In this document: piece by piece, positions 13,201 to 29,952 of the stretch
Layout of the letters: each line of letters opens with the position of its first letter
Position numbering within the stretch: position 1 is the first letter of the stretch
NCBI GenBank assembly: GCA_963580455.1
Contig: OY756957.1
Location: 26,256,501-26,320,500, forward strand
DNA length: 64,000 bases
Reading direction: 5' to 3'
DNA from: Euonymus europaeus
Lineage: Eukaryota; Streptophyta; Magnoliopsida; Celastrales; Celastraceae
Translations under genes and position numbers: made by a program
The notes under the pieces: generated by a model
Database searches by the model: none
What the model was told of the DNA's origin: nothing
What the model saw: the letters and a program-made list of their open reading frames with translations, nothing else

Positions 13201-14360
13201 TTATTTTTATTTTTTTGAATACTAGTACTCCAAGAATGCAAAACGTACTTATTTTTCTAACCTAACGTCCATTTCTTCTTACAAGCATCCCAATAGGTAT
13301 TATTGTTCATATTGAATATTGCATGGGGTACCATGTTGCTTACTCTCATTCACAAATATATTACGTATACATACATTGAGAGTAATCTACGCTGAATTCT
13401 AGAAAGCACTGTTGCCAACTAAAAGTATTAATTAGTTGCCCATATATCCATATGCGGTTATATATACAAAATATTTATATATCAAATATGTCTGACATAA
13501 TATAAATTGATGTGCAGAAACTAAGCTTATAAGATCAGTATATAAGCTAATGATAAGCTCTAACAAACACACGGATCCGTGTGCTTTATTTTGGCATGCA
13601 AGTTTTATTACATTATACTAATATTATAGTATAATATAAAGGGTAATAATATTATACTAATATTATAGTTTTATATAGTGTAGTATTGTATTATATTATA
13701 TTACATTGTTTAGCTGGGGAGGGACTAAACGAACCTTGTGCTCTCGGAATATCGGTAGAATGTTATTCGACCCAACAATAAGGGACAATGAAATGTTCAA
13801 AAATGACATATATTTCATGATTAAACGTGTGTCAAATTTATAACCTCCCTAATTTTGAATAGCCTGAGCGCACCTGAATTGCTCTTCAGTCATATGTCCT
13901 GGGGCTTATATTACATTGTTGATCATACTCTTTATGGTTTTATAAGTCAAAAGGTTTGAGAGATAATGCTTGCATATAATGAGGAGTATGAACCTTAAAT
14001 ATTGTATGGGTTCACATAAGGCCGACACGTACGTCCCCCACGCATGCACACACGTACACAGAAACTGCACACACCATTGGGTCAGCCTACGACCAAGTCA
14101 AAATCCTTGTTTATGAATACATTTAATTTAAACGCCTAATTAAAAACATTAGTAATTAATACGGGTTTGGCATGCTATATGTGTAGGTACGTATAAGTGA
14201 CCTAATTAAGGCATACTTTTAGGTGTACACGTGGGCCCCAATATACATAAGTTGGTGGGGTTAAGTAATCAAAATCTTCTTCATTACATTTAACGTGGCG
14301 TATAACCTTTTGTTCTTTGTAGATATATCAACCCTAGACACAAAAGAGAGGGACTAAAAC
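10220..14360. other. Intergenic, no gene supported
   Basis: Starts with the RCA 3' end and continues as AT-rich DNA. An 81-codon minus-strand frame at 11815-12060 is hydrophilic at its end but matches nothing I know. At 11340-11470 the GTCTAAGACG/CGTCCTAAGACG-type strings recur in both orientations. At 13600-13720 there is a very AT-rich palindromic stretch. The last 200 bases are likely promoter of the downstream GPAT gene. Confidence 0.5.
13613..13669. repeat. AT-only direct repeat with palindromic units
   Basis: The string ATTATACTAATATTATAGT occurs twice about 37 bases apart, joined by a run containing ATAATATTATA. Each unit is partly self-complementary. It could be a small MITE remnant or a simple AT expansion, and no function is implied. 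Confidence 0.4.
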
Positions 14361-14367
14361 AAGACTG

Positions 14368-14381
14368 TATATATATATAAA
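14368..14381 (+). promoter_or_regulatory. TATA box of the GPAT gene
   Basis: A long TATATATATATAAA run ends about 140 bases before the start codon. Transcription would begin about 30 bases downstream, giving a leader of roughly 110 bases. Assigned from position and composition only. Confidence 0.5.
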
Positions 14382-14519
14382 GGTTGGTTAGTTGTAAACT
14401 GATAAACTGCCTAATTCTTTCATTACATACTAGTCAATCCAAACCCTAGCTACACACCCTTAAAAACTTACCATTTTGTTTTTCAACACCACCAAAATTA
14501 TTCACACAAAAAGATCAAT

Positions 14520-16219
14520 ATGGAGGACTCTTCGTCGTCGTCATCATCATCGGTTGTTTCAGAGCTTGAAGGAGCTCTATTGAAAGATCCCGATCCCTTC
14601 TCTTATTTCATGTTAGTAGCGTTTGAGGCTTCAGGTTTGATTCGATTTGCTTTGTTATTGATTTTTTGGCCTGTGATTCGGTTGCTTGACGTGTTAAACA
14701 TGGGTGATGCCAGTCTTAAGCTCATGATTTTTGTTTCCACCGTTGGTGTTCGAGAATCGGAGATTGAGTCGGTGGCACGAGCAGTTTTGCCTAAGTTTTA
14801 CATGGATGATATTGATAAGGATGGATGGAGAGTGTTTAGTGGACATGAGAGAAGGTTTGTGTTTACTAAGATGCCAAGGATTATGGTGGAGAGATTTGTG
14901 AAGGAGCATTTGAGGGCTGATGAGGTTGTTGGGAGTGAACTTGTGGTGAATCGATTCGGGTTCGTCACTGGTTTTGTTAATGGTGATATCAACTCTCATA
15001 TCTCCAGTCAAATCGCCAAACTGTTCGTTGATGATAAACCTGCTTTGGGTTTGGGAAGGCCTTCTTCAAGCTCATCCATTTTAAACCTATGCAAGGTAAG
15101 TATAGAGAACTCACTTAAATGTTTCCTCTAATGTTTTTATTTAGAGAACTACAAATTCAAGCAGTTGATGTAGCTGAATCCTAGACTATATATATATCCT
15201 AAAAGCTTAAACTGTTAAAAACGGCAACTTTTCATCATTTCATGCATGGCTCATGCACACTTTAATTTGCTAATTCTAACCATCAATTGCGTCAACAGGA
15301 ACAATTGCACCCACCATTCATGATGACTACCAACAAGAAACAAGACCATCAAATCGTCCGTCCACTACCGGTGATCTTCCACGACGGCCGCCTCGTCATG
15401 CGCCCGACACCCTCCACCGCGCTCCTAATCCTTCTGTGGATGCCATTCGGCATATTACTTGCCTTTATTCGCATAATTATCGGCCTTATACTTCCAATGT
15501 CTATCATACCCTATGTTTCCCGTATCTTCGGAGGCAAAATCATCGTAAAAGGCAAACCACCGGCGCCTGCCACCAATGGTAACAGTGGCGTCCTCTTTGT
15601 GTGCACCCACCGGACACTAATGGACCCCGTGGTCTTATCCACCGTGCTCCAACGCAAAATTCCAGCCGTCACATACTCCATTTCTCGATTTTCCGAAATC
15701 ATATCCCCAATCCCTACCGTCCGATTAACAAGAATCCGTCATGTGGATGCAGAGAAGATCAAACGCCAGCTCTCCAAGGGTGATCTGGTGGTTTGTCCTG
15801 AAGGAACAACTTGTAGAGAGCCCTTTTTGTTGAGGTTCAGTGCACTTTTCGCTGAATTAACCGACCGGATAGTCCCGGTCGCAATGAATTATAGGGTAAG
15901 GTTTTTCCATGCAACTACTGCTAGGGGTTGGAAGGGCTTGGACCCAATTTTCTTCTTCATGAACCCTAGACCAGTCTACGAGGTCACGTTCTTGAACCAG
16001 TTGCCGGCCGAGGCGACTTGCTCGTCTGGTAAGAGTCCACATGATGTTGCAAATTATGTTCAGAGAATCTTGGCTGCCACGTTAGGGTTTGAGTGCACAA
16101 ACTTTACAAGGAAGGATAAGTATAGAGTACTGGCAGGAAATGATGGAACAGTGTCGTATACTTCGTTTGTTGATCAGGCTAAGAAGGTGGTGAGCACTTT
16201 CAAGCCCTGTTTACAGTAA
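14520..16219 (+). CDS. GPAT5: Glycerol-3-phosphate sn-2 acyltransferase, GPAT5/GPAT7 type (suberin)
   Basis: Transfers acyl groups from acyl-CoA to the sn-2 position of glycerol-3-phosphate, supplying suberin monomers from the ER. Two exons: 14520-15095 (192 codons, donor AAG/GTAAGT) and 15299-16219 (acceptor CAACAG), giving 498 aa, close to the ~500 of the family. The N-terminal half is a HAD-like domain (FYMDDI, RVMVERF-like segment, HLRADEV). Membrane segments lie near residues 25-45 and 233-262. Acyltransferase block I is HRTLMDP at 296-302; block III is PEGTTCREP at 359-367; IVPVAMNYR follows. The phosphatase motif I aspartates are absent (the N-terminus reads [11 protein letters not shown]), matching GPAT5/7 rather than the cutin enzymes GPAT4/6/8. 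The product should therefore keep its phosphate. GPAT5 and GPAT7 cannot be separated by eye. A 105-codon antisense frame is a shadow. Confidence 0.94.
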
Positions 16220-16993
16220 GGAATATTTGAATGATCGATCGATCACTTTATGTTGACAATAAGATTTGGGGATATTTTGACTATTAAATCATTGTGAGTT
16301 TATTGTATTTTGGGTTTTGTAAATTAGATGGGTTTGGATAATTCTTTTTTTATTATTATTATTATTTCTGGAATTGTTGAATAATGTAAAGGATGAGTAG
16401 TAAAGTTAAACAGTGATTATCGTCGTGTTAGTTATCTGATTGGGACTTGGGATGTAAAAGGTTTGATTTTGTTCATTTTGTGAGAAATATTTTTTTGAAA
16501 GTAAAACAAGTTCGTTACAAACTTTTACAATGCGAAGAGAGATTGTAAAGGCCCATCTAGACATAGCCTATCACATAGATCAGCCCATCAACGAGTATGG
16601 GCCCATGTTCTTTTTGACCAACTAATGTTAGTTTAATTCGTTTGAAGAGAAGACCATCAAGCAATCATGGGTCCATGTTCTCCTCTCAGTTTCTCACGCT
16701 AATAGTAAAACATAAAAAACAACATTATTTGACGTGAAGGGATTTTTTTTTTTTTTTCCATTTTCTAGGTTCTTGTTGGGCAGATTGGAATAGACATCGT
16801 TCATGCGCTATTGATTGTTGGTTGTTTGGTGAAGAAACTTTGACATTTTAATTTGTTAATTAGTACTTGACAAGAAAGTAAATTTTCTCTTTTTTTTTTT
16901 TTGAAAAAGTGATAAAAAAAAATGAAAGACTAATGGTGTGTTTGGAATGTTTTCCAATTTTGTATTTTAAAAATGTTGGCGTGTTTTTCGATT
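16220..16993. other. GPAT 3' region and intergenic DNA
   Basis: Contains the GPAT 3' untranslated region and short T-runs at 16742 and 16891. At about 16935 a GGTGTGTTTGGAATG string resembles the terminal motif of the TIR element at 61712, but no partner is visible nearby. No gene supported. Confidence 0.45.
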
Positions 16994-17228
16994 GCTAAAA
17001 ACTAGAGTAAATGTGACATTTGACCACTGAATGATGGACTCTATTACGACTCAGCCTCTAAAATTTAGGTGGATTGATGATAGGTTGCCTCCATGGATTT
17101 TTACCAAAAAAAATTAAAAATGACTTTGCAATTAAAGTTGTTGTTGAACAGTTCTTAAACCAGAATCTCATTGGTAGTCTCGTTGGATCTTGGATGCCTT
17201 TTATGAAATTGCCGATGAATGATGTCAT

Positions 17229-17298
17229 CTCATTATCCATACGAGCTATCGAGAAAGGTAGCAGCTCATTATCCATACGAGCTATCGAGAAAGGTAGC
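17229..17298. repeat. 36-bp tandem duplication inside the Pack-MULE
   Basis: Two adjacent copies of a 36-base unit starting CTCATTATCCATACGAGC, at 17229-17264 and 17265-17298, nearly identical. The identity suggests a duplication younger than the diverged TIRs. Confidence 0.85.
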
Positions 17299-17299
17299 C

Positions 17300-17690
17300 T
17301 TACCAGCTGCTACGGAGGAAGTCTTTGGCATCGAAAGCAACTACGTACGGTCGCCTCAAATGGGTTGGGTTCGCTCCACCGACCAACGTTGTAGAAGGTG
17401 TTGCGGCAGCTAATATTGTATACAACGAGAGCGCCAACAGCTCCTTTGTAGTATGCATAAGTGACGGCACATAACCTCTCTTGACCAGCAGTGTCCCAAA
17501 ATTGAACCTTGACCTCTTTACCATCAATGTCCATGCTTTGCATCTGGAACCCCTTGCCTATGGTTGCTTTGGAGTGAGGATTGAACTCGTTGCGGGCGTA
17601 GCGCATGAGCAAGTTCAATTTTCTAGCTGTTGAGTCACTGATAATCACAATCTTGAAAAGGCACTCCTCTCCTATGTCGTCGTCTGACAT
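17300..17690 (-). pseudogene. Rab11/RABA-type small GTPase fragment, broken
   Basis: The reading frame from ATG 17690 keeps clear Rab features. These are an N-terminal LFKIVIISDS, the effector region ARNEFNPHSKATIG, the G3 motif WDTAGQER at about residues 66-73, and AYYKGAVGALVVYNI. It is not functional. The P-loop, normally GDSGVGKS, reads SDSTARKL. The frame shifts after NVGRW, and the next conserved block (HLRR...FDAKDF, in the frame of 17300-17527) lies directly after it, so the segment with the NKxD guanine motif is missing. The C-terminal prenylation tail is absent. It lies wholly within the TIR element at 17005-17888, so it is captured cargo, and the donor gene is elsewhere in the genome. 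Confidence 0.85.
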
Positions 17691-17899
17691 GGTCGGTTGT
17701 GTTGTTCAGTAAAGAAGGGGAAGAGAGAGCAAAGCATTGCGTGAAAATGGAGGTGGGAACATGGAAGGAGTGGTGGTGGGTGGTTAAAAAAATCATTTTT
17801 TATTTGATGATTAACTCGCCATGTTTAATCTTTTAAGAACTGAGTCGTAACACAGTCTATCGTTCAATGACTAAGTGTAATATTTACTGCTAAAAACTA

Positions 17900-18600
17900 T
17901 ATCCTGTGTAAATGTATTTACTCCATTTGTTTTTTTTAATTGTTAATGCGAAGAATAACTAAATTAAGAAACTAATAAAAATTACATCAATAAATTGCAG
18001 CCATTGGAGTAATTTTATTAACTCATCCATCGGATGAGAGTCCAACAATGCACCCATCAAGGAAGTTGTGCATCTATGCACCGATTCCATCCAAATTCTC
18101 TAAATTTAACAAATGTATTTCATTTCCTATAAAATAAAATATATATTCGTAAATACTTTTTAAGACCTAATAAGAGCAGCCACACGCAAATGGTTTGTCT
18201 TGACAAGTATGTTTATAAATGGAATTTTGAACCTTAATTTAGTTCTCAAAAGTTGATGTAAATTTTGTAGTGTTTTAAATCTAAATAGCATTTATTTATT
18301 ACTTTTTTTTATATAAGTTAATTATATGCGCTAAGTTTGATCTACACTAAAAAGAAATCGGCTTAAAATCTCCAATTTTTTTAAATATTTTCTTTACCGA
18401 CATTTTTAATGTTAAATTGTCCAAAACCGACGTCGTTTGCCTCGTTTGAGTTGCTATTGAAGACAATAAAACGATGATGCGACAGTTCTGACAAAATTAC
18501 GAGGAAACGCGTTGGATTTTGGGATAAAATAAAATTCATAAAATCTCAACGCATCCGAGTCAACTCGCTCCACTCAGGATGAAATTGAAGATCGACTGAT
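17900..18600. other. Intergenic, promoter side of the SDIR1-like gene
   Basis: AT-rich. A TAAGAGCAGCCACACGCAAA string at 18172 resembles the terminal repeat of the MITE at 50650, but no opposite end was found. Transcription of the downstream gene probably begins around 18560-18620, where the sequence becomes pyrimidine-rich. Confidence 0.35.
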
Positions 18601-19944
18601 CCATCCATTTTTTCTCTCAACTTATTCAGTCCGATCGATCAGTCGCCGTTTTCACTTGATAATGTGAGCACCGATGCTTCCTCTGATACTATTTGTTGCT
18701 CATATATTGTTTTGTTGGATGAATTCGTTTGTGTATTTGTAAAATCCAATGCTGGATGGGAACTAATTTTTTTTAATTCACTTGTTAATCAGGGATTTCT
18801 TGAAACCCGAGAGGCCGAGAGCTTGAATCAGGGTTTTATTCCTTGCTTCATATCTTGCATTTTTTTTCTCTCTCGCATTTAAACTTATTGATTGCTTGAC
18901 TATATTGAAGTTGAATATGTTCTGTCGTAACATGCGAATTATGATTTAATTGTAGAATTCATTGCACTTTTCATGATCGTGAATTATCGGTTAACTGATA
19001 TATTATTGAGTTTCTTTTGGAATATTTGTAGCCGTAGCTTGTACTGTTTGCTTTGCTAAAAATTCTTTCATGGAAGTTCCTCAAGCTCCTTATGTGTATG
19101 AAAATATATAAGACTTTGCTCCTGAATCATTTTTCAATTTAGGCTGATTTTGCTCAGCTTTCCTTTGATGATATACGTTGGATGCCTTAATTTGATTTAG
19201 CTCCTGGAAATTTCGGTTCAAAGCCCTTCTGAAACCAAGCAAAGAAACTTGTTAGTGATCTTGAATTTCGTGCTGTGTTTCTTCTTTCTTTTATCACTTA
19301 GGATCCGTGCAAGAGGAAGAGGCCTTACCCTTCAAATTAGTTTAGATGCAGCATGAATGCCTTTACTAAAGGCTGTGTTAAGCATTCTTTTTTGACAGAA
19401 AACAAACAATTTCTTCATTTGTTTGATAAGCATTAGACGCAAGCTTTTTGAAATTAGCAAGGAAATTAACAAAACACAGTTTAATCTTTCTGAGACCTTC
19501 TATGTAAGCTCTTTCTTTGAAATTAGGAAGGAAATTAACATAGCTGTCACCTGTTTTTGTCGATATGTGTAATTTGGTTCATTGGTTGGATGGGCATTGG
19601 CACTACACACTAAACCATAAATCACTGAAGGGACTGATTTTAAACCATCTACATAATGTTATTGGGCTTCATTTAATAAATCTAGTTATTCAAATGTACT
19701 GTCAACCTGAATGTCTACATATGCTACTCTTCAGTGCTTGCGGGGTTCCTTAATTATATGCGACTTGGGAACTAAGCATTCATAGAACTACCTTAGATTC
19801 GCAACTTACAAGAATTAGCTTTGGGCGTGCTTTATTTTATTATATCATTGGCTGCTTTTTTTTGTTACTTACTTTTATCCATTTTCAGTAATCTTCAAAT
19901 AGTTGGCTTTATACCGTAGAGATTACTCACATACTTATTCAACC

Positions 19945-24377
<4,433 letters not shown>

Positions 24378-27300
24378 CATGAAAATGGCTCAGGTGGGTT
24401 AGATGCGTGTATCTAACGATTATACGTCCTTACCGACATGAATCAAGATGAAAGGAGCTACTCATATGCAATGGTAGCAGCTAAATGTAATTATCTTGAT
24501 TTTTACACTTGAAAAATATCATAATGATGTGCACACTTGAGAGGAGATGCTACTACATCTGTATAATCTGTATGAATCAGAATTCTCCGTATTAGCATTT
24601 TAAGTGAATCCTAATTACACTAGTTATTAGTTAACAGCATCAACCGACCATGGTTATAGGTCAAAATTTTAGAATAGATGTTTCGAGCCTGTGCTCCTAA
24701 CTTTTGGGATTACTTTTGAAGTCCAAAATATAGACAAAGTAGTCACAGAATAGATTAACACCACACATATACCTCCTAGAACTTCTCTTTCCCTTTCTCA
24801 CACCAAAAACACATTCATCCACAACCTAAAACCCAAGCTCGGCACTGCCCGGCCCGAGAATAATAATTAAAATATTTAATTTATAATAAATTGATATTAA
24901 CTATAATTTTAAATTTTAAATTTTAAACATAAAAGTAAGTAAAATTATATTAATTATTGTTTTTTTCACTTATTGGGTTGTTAGGCGGGCTTGTAATTTT
25001 GAATTACTCTTTGGCCCCGGGCCCTGGCTTGGTCCAAAATTTAACCTCAAAAAATCTCCGACCGGACGGTCCGGACAAATTAAAAAATTATATAATCTCC
25101 AATTAAAAGCCCGGCCAGGGGTTTGATCAGGTCCGTTAGCCATGGCCCCCATGGAGAAGGCTTTATAGGTCTTAGAGTAAGAGTTAGAGTTAGGCCCACT
25201 TGAAGAATTCCTTAATTTCGACTAATGAATGGAACAGTTGGTGGAGATTGGCCCACAATTAAAGAAACAAGATCTATGGTTTGATGGAAAAAAGGTCACC
25301 AAATGAAAGTGATGCCACTAAAACATAGGATAATTACAAGTTATTAGGACCACCATTTGCCATCATAAAAGGTCAAAATCATATATAATTTTAATAAAAC
25401 AAATAAAATAGGCACTATTATCACAATAATTAATTGCAAGCCACGCAACAGAAGTTTGATAGTAAGACATATTCGAGTCACTAGTTAGTCAAGAGTGAAA
25501 ATGATAGTCTGTCTCTACTCAAATCAGGGTTAATACATATTAAAGGGTTGTAATTATGTATACGGAAGTGTAAAATGTGTCGGTCTACGCACTCGGATAG
25601 GTTTTTGCCCTCTCGATCAGCCATACTGCCTACATGGAATATGGCTCTACGACAAAACTGCCACATTGGCATGTTGGCTAACTGATAGGTGAAAAGTCTG
25701 TTCGATGGCGTAGATTAAAATATTTTACACTTTGGAGTATACAACTGAAACATTTTGACTTTCAGTGATCAAAATAAAACATGGTATATCTTTCGATGAT
25801 CAAATGTTGTATCAATAAACTCAAATCACCTAAGTTCGAGTCTCCATCCTGGACCGTGTAAGACAAGTTTAAATTGGTTAAAGTTTACGAAGTCAATTCT
25901 TTTTCGCTGAACTAAAACAGTCCAATAATACTATTATTGGTCAAGGATGATGGATACTTATGAATGCTTTTCCTGTTAAGATTTGTAAAATCGATTTGCA
26001 ATGATAAATATGGATTTGTGGGTGTCCCCCCATTAGATACGATTCAATCTTGAATGCTTAGCACCGCATCTTAAGCACACAATTAATTAAAAACAATACA
26101 ATAATGAGAATGCGATCATTCTAGTTTTGACTCCCTTGAAAGTGCTAAGAAAAGCAAATGTGTTCTTTGTGTTTTTGTTAGGAGATGGGACATCAAAATA
26201 TCCTTTCAAGATTTGATCTTTTTTGGGGTTACTCTTTTGGCACGCCAAGGTAGATTCCAATGATCAACATTCAAAATATTAATCTTCTTTGGAGTGATGT
26301 TTGTTTGATTGCCTAGAAAGTGCGTGAAAAGAAGATAAATTTCCAAGGAAAGAAGAGCACATTGTTTGACCATATCAATCAACCTAGAGGCCCAAAAAAC
26401 GTGGAAAGAAATAAGAAGATATGGAAATTAAGGTCTACAGAATCAAATTGATTACGCCAATAGGTGGTGAAAATGCAAGGTGTTAATCAACAAATCCAAC
26501 CTAATTAATTGGAAAGTTAAATTACAAACTTTATTTCCCCCTAATTTTGTGTATCTAATATCACCTTCTTCGAAAAATCAGCTCCTAACCTAATGGTTTT
26601 GAGAGAGTATCACGTGTGTGGCTCATGGAATCAAAAAATCTATTTCTTTTACTACAAATTAATATCTTCCTTTTTGAATTATCGAGTTTCCATAGATACA
26701 TTGAATCCACAAAATTTTATTGTTCTTGAGTCATCTCACTTAATGATACTTAGCACAAGAAAAAGGTCATGGTAATATAAAGAGGAGCGAGTCATTTCTT
26801 AAAAATCTCATTGCTTGAGTTTATACAAACAATGAGAGATATTTAACAAGTCACATTCATCTTCACTTGTAATCTGAGTTATGTCAGACTCAACAAACAC
26901 ATAGGAAGATACACTTAATTCAACTGGATCGAAACCCGACTCTAATATCATGTCAAAAAATCCACCTTGCTCACTTCAAATCAATATTTTCTTTGACACA
27001 TGAGCTATTGCTCGAGTTCAAAAATTTGTCAAGTTTACACTCAAATTTATGATTACTAGTTTACATGTTAAAAAAGGTGACCTGTTCAACCTATATGGAT
27101 GAACACTTTTGAATTGATTATTCACAAAATTTTTGGATTGCGTATCTAAAAATAAAATAAAAATAATAAACGATGACAAAAAAAATAACGACAATAATTG
27201 TAGACAAACCCCGTGTACACAAGATAGAGAGGCAATGTCCCAACACAAAAATAACTCAAATTTGGTTCATTATGGGATCACAATGCAAGCTTGTGAGTTG

Positions 27301-29750
27301 TGACAGTCTCCCCTTATAAGTAATGACCCACATGTTGTGATCCCAATCCACACATCACCTCGTACCAACCTTTGAGTTTGAGTTGTACTTTTATTTACTT
27401 TCAATTAGAAATAAATAAAAAAATCCCGCATTTATCAAACGAGAGCCAACCGTAAAATTTATAAGTTTGAATTGAAGACTCCACTTAATTATAAATTTTC
27501 TTTGTAAGAATAAAATTGTGCGGGCCTTGATTTTCAAAGTCAACAATATCTCTACGAGTTAATTGGGTCAAACGTCTCTCTTATTTCTTTTCATCAACCT
27601 CAAATTCTTCAAATTAATTGTAACTCTATCTGTTTTATATTCATAAAAATTAACCATATCAAATACGAACAACAATGAGGAAACCAAAAAAAAAAATGTT
27701 TGTTATATGAAAGTTGAGTTTGTGACAGTCCCACGTGCATTCCTCGTGCAGCATCGTCAGCAATTGATCCACCTAGCTTTGCCTTCTCAAAGCAATTATA
27801 AATATTTTTAGTTTTTTATAATAAGATATTTTTGGATTTTTTTTAGAGAAAAGAAAATTTCATTAAATTGAATCAAAGAGCAATTGTAATATAAGAGTTA
27901 TTAGGAACACATCCTAGTAGAGTAATAAAAGATGAAGAATTCATCCCTAATCTCCCCAATGAATATGATAACTGTTTCTTGATCCAAGGGGTATGAACCA
28001 CATCGATCAAGAGGTCATTAGATAGAGAGATAGCCGATTCAACACAGAAGCCCTACGAGCTAAGGTAGTCTTCTTGGATTGCATCTAGGTTGATTTTTTT
28101 TTACTTGCGTGGGTGTCCAGGCCAACTAGTTGAGGGGGCTAAGACTTGAGCCAACCCGAGCTAGTTTTGATAGATTATTTTATTTATTAGTATTACTTTT
28201 TTATATATTTTTGGCTAAACTAAACGTTGTGTTAGGATTACAAGTTAATTATGTGAATTCCTGAATAAAAAATCCTAAACCCTAAGTTATCAGTAGTTTA
28301 TTATTTTCCTTTTTTCCCCGAAGAAAGGCGTTCCAAAATTATCGACTAAAATCGTTTAAAGTAAATGATATATAGTACTCAACTTCTAGACACTCAAAAA
28401 TACTCGAACATGATGTAAAAAGTAACAAATCAATCTGCGTGAATCCTTGGCATTTTAAACAACCATTTATTACATTCCAGATCATGATCATGTTTGATTG
28501 TCTTTGGATGTCTAGAAGTAAACGGATCTCTTATACAAAGTACAGTGGTCCATCCCATTAGCAAATGCAGCAATGCACCGGATAACAAATTCAATATATT
28601 TGAAGAATCAGCATATCATTATTTCCAAGAATTCCCATTTCTTTAAAAAACAAGTCAGATGCATGATAACTTCCCCCACACCACACTCCACAGTAACTAT
28701 TAAACAAATAGCAAACCCAGCTGTAATTTTATATGGACCAAACTGCCCTCACCAAGTACATCAAAATTACATTCTTCTCATGCACCGGATTACTTCTCCA
28801 GCCATCATTACTGATCGTGACTGTAAAATTATTGAGCATGATTAATTACACCCACATCAATAGTGAAAAGTACAAAACAGCCCTCAATGAAGATAACAGG
28901 TCAAAGTGGTCCTACAGATGGTCAAATACTGAGGTCTGCAGGACAAAATAGTCACTTAATCCCATTGTAAGCCGTGCCCCCATTACTTCTCCAGCTATCA
29001 AAGCCCTTATTAGCAGAGGCATCCTTTTTAGCAGAAAAATATATATAAAGTTGAATGTTTTTTGCGGATTAAAAGTGTTCCAAAATTACCAGAAGATCGA
29101 TAACGGGAAGTGAAAGGCATCTACAGGTGCCCCTTTGAGCACTGAAAAGTAAAAGACTCTCTGTCTCTCTCTCACATGTTCAATCTCTATTTTTTCATGT
29201 GTGTTTGGGATGTTGGGAATAAACAAATTCTTCCCAACTCGTGATTAGCATGAATATCTCAAAGTATTTAGAGTAGTGCATAAACCTTTCTCAATTCATC
29301 CAACAGTTCTGTTTTTTAACCTTAAAATAAAAAATTGAAAAATTTTCACTCACATAAAAAATAAATAATAAAAAAAAACTCCACCTCTATCTCAACCCTC
29401 GAACACAGTCCCAATTTTTCTTTTTCAAGAAATTAACAATTACGACTAATTAATTACTTGTGCAGGTAAAACAAATCAGATCCACAGAAAGGGTCACCTG
29501 TAATTGTTTTGAGTGGAATCTTTCACTCTTCAGAGAGAAACCCATCACTTCAATCATCAGAACCCACAAATGAAACAAACGAAAATTGACAGATTTGGAT
29601 CATTAAGATGATTGAAACTATATTATGTATTAATTAGATTGATTTTCTATCAGTAGAAAAGACAACGCAAACTAAAGCAGCTCAACTCCTCCAATGGAGA
29701 TTCAGAACCCAGAAAACAGACCAAAAAAAGAAGATATCATCTAATCTGTA
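24378..29750. other. Intergenic, no gene supported; repeat remnants
   Basis: Five kilobases of AT-rich DNA after the SDIR1-like 3' end. At 24840-25150 GC-rich strings (CCCGGCCCGAG, GGCCCCGGGCCC, AGCCCGGCCAGG) bracket AT-rich DNA, perhaps a degraded TIR element. At 27840-28090 a T-run followed by AGAGAAAAGAAAATTTCATT looks like the reversed 3' end of a poly(A) retroelement or retrocopy. At 25833 a B-box-like AGTTCGAGTCTCC suggests an old SINE. None is complete. Confidence 0.4.
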
Positions 29751-29952
29751 TTTACATGGGTTTATATCTTCCTCTTCCTCTTCCTCTTCCTCCTGTTTGG
29801 ATGCCAAGAAAACTCCGATCGCTGGCCTGGAAGAGCATCAATCGAGGAATAATATAAAAAAAGATCGAGAGAGAACAAAATTCGCAGCAGATTCGGATTC
29901 TCTCGCGATCTCAAGAAATCAAGACCTCCCCTTCAAGCTCCTTCAAGATCCT

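Larger units (their letters stand above)
17005..17888. mobile_element. Mutator-like TIR element with captured gene fragment (Pack-MULE type)
   Basis: Two terminal inverted repeats of about 50 bases bound the element: left 17005-17054 (starts GAGTAAATGTGACA, ends TACGACTCAG) and right 17840-17888 (reverse complement starts AGTAAATATTACAC and ends TACGACTCAG). The same 11-base string GCTAAAAACTA sits directly outside both ends (16994-17004 and 17889-17899). That is a target site duplication in the 9-11 base range typical of Mutator-like elements. No transposase is encoded. The interior instead holds a Rab GTPase fragment in reverse orientation. Long TIRs, such a duplication and host-gene cargo are the definition of a Pack-MULE. 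The element is 884 bases long and non-autonomous. Confidence 0.82.

Noticed and set aside
14694..15011. 105-codon antisense frame over GPAT exon 1
   Set aside because: Antisense shadow of a well-supported coding exon; no splice or promoter support.
24840..25150. GC-rich strings suggesting a TIR element
   Set aside because: The possible ends (CCCGGCCCGAG and AGCCCGGCCAGG) are not a convincing inverted pair and no target duplication was found.
25833..25850. tRNA-like B box (also at 3929, 4123 and 47797)
   Set aside because: No A box at the correct spacing and no cloverleaf could be drawn; at most old SINE debris. I found no intact tRNA gene in the window.
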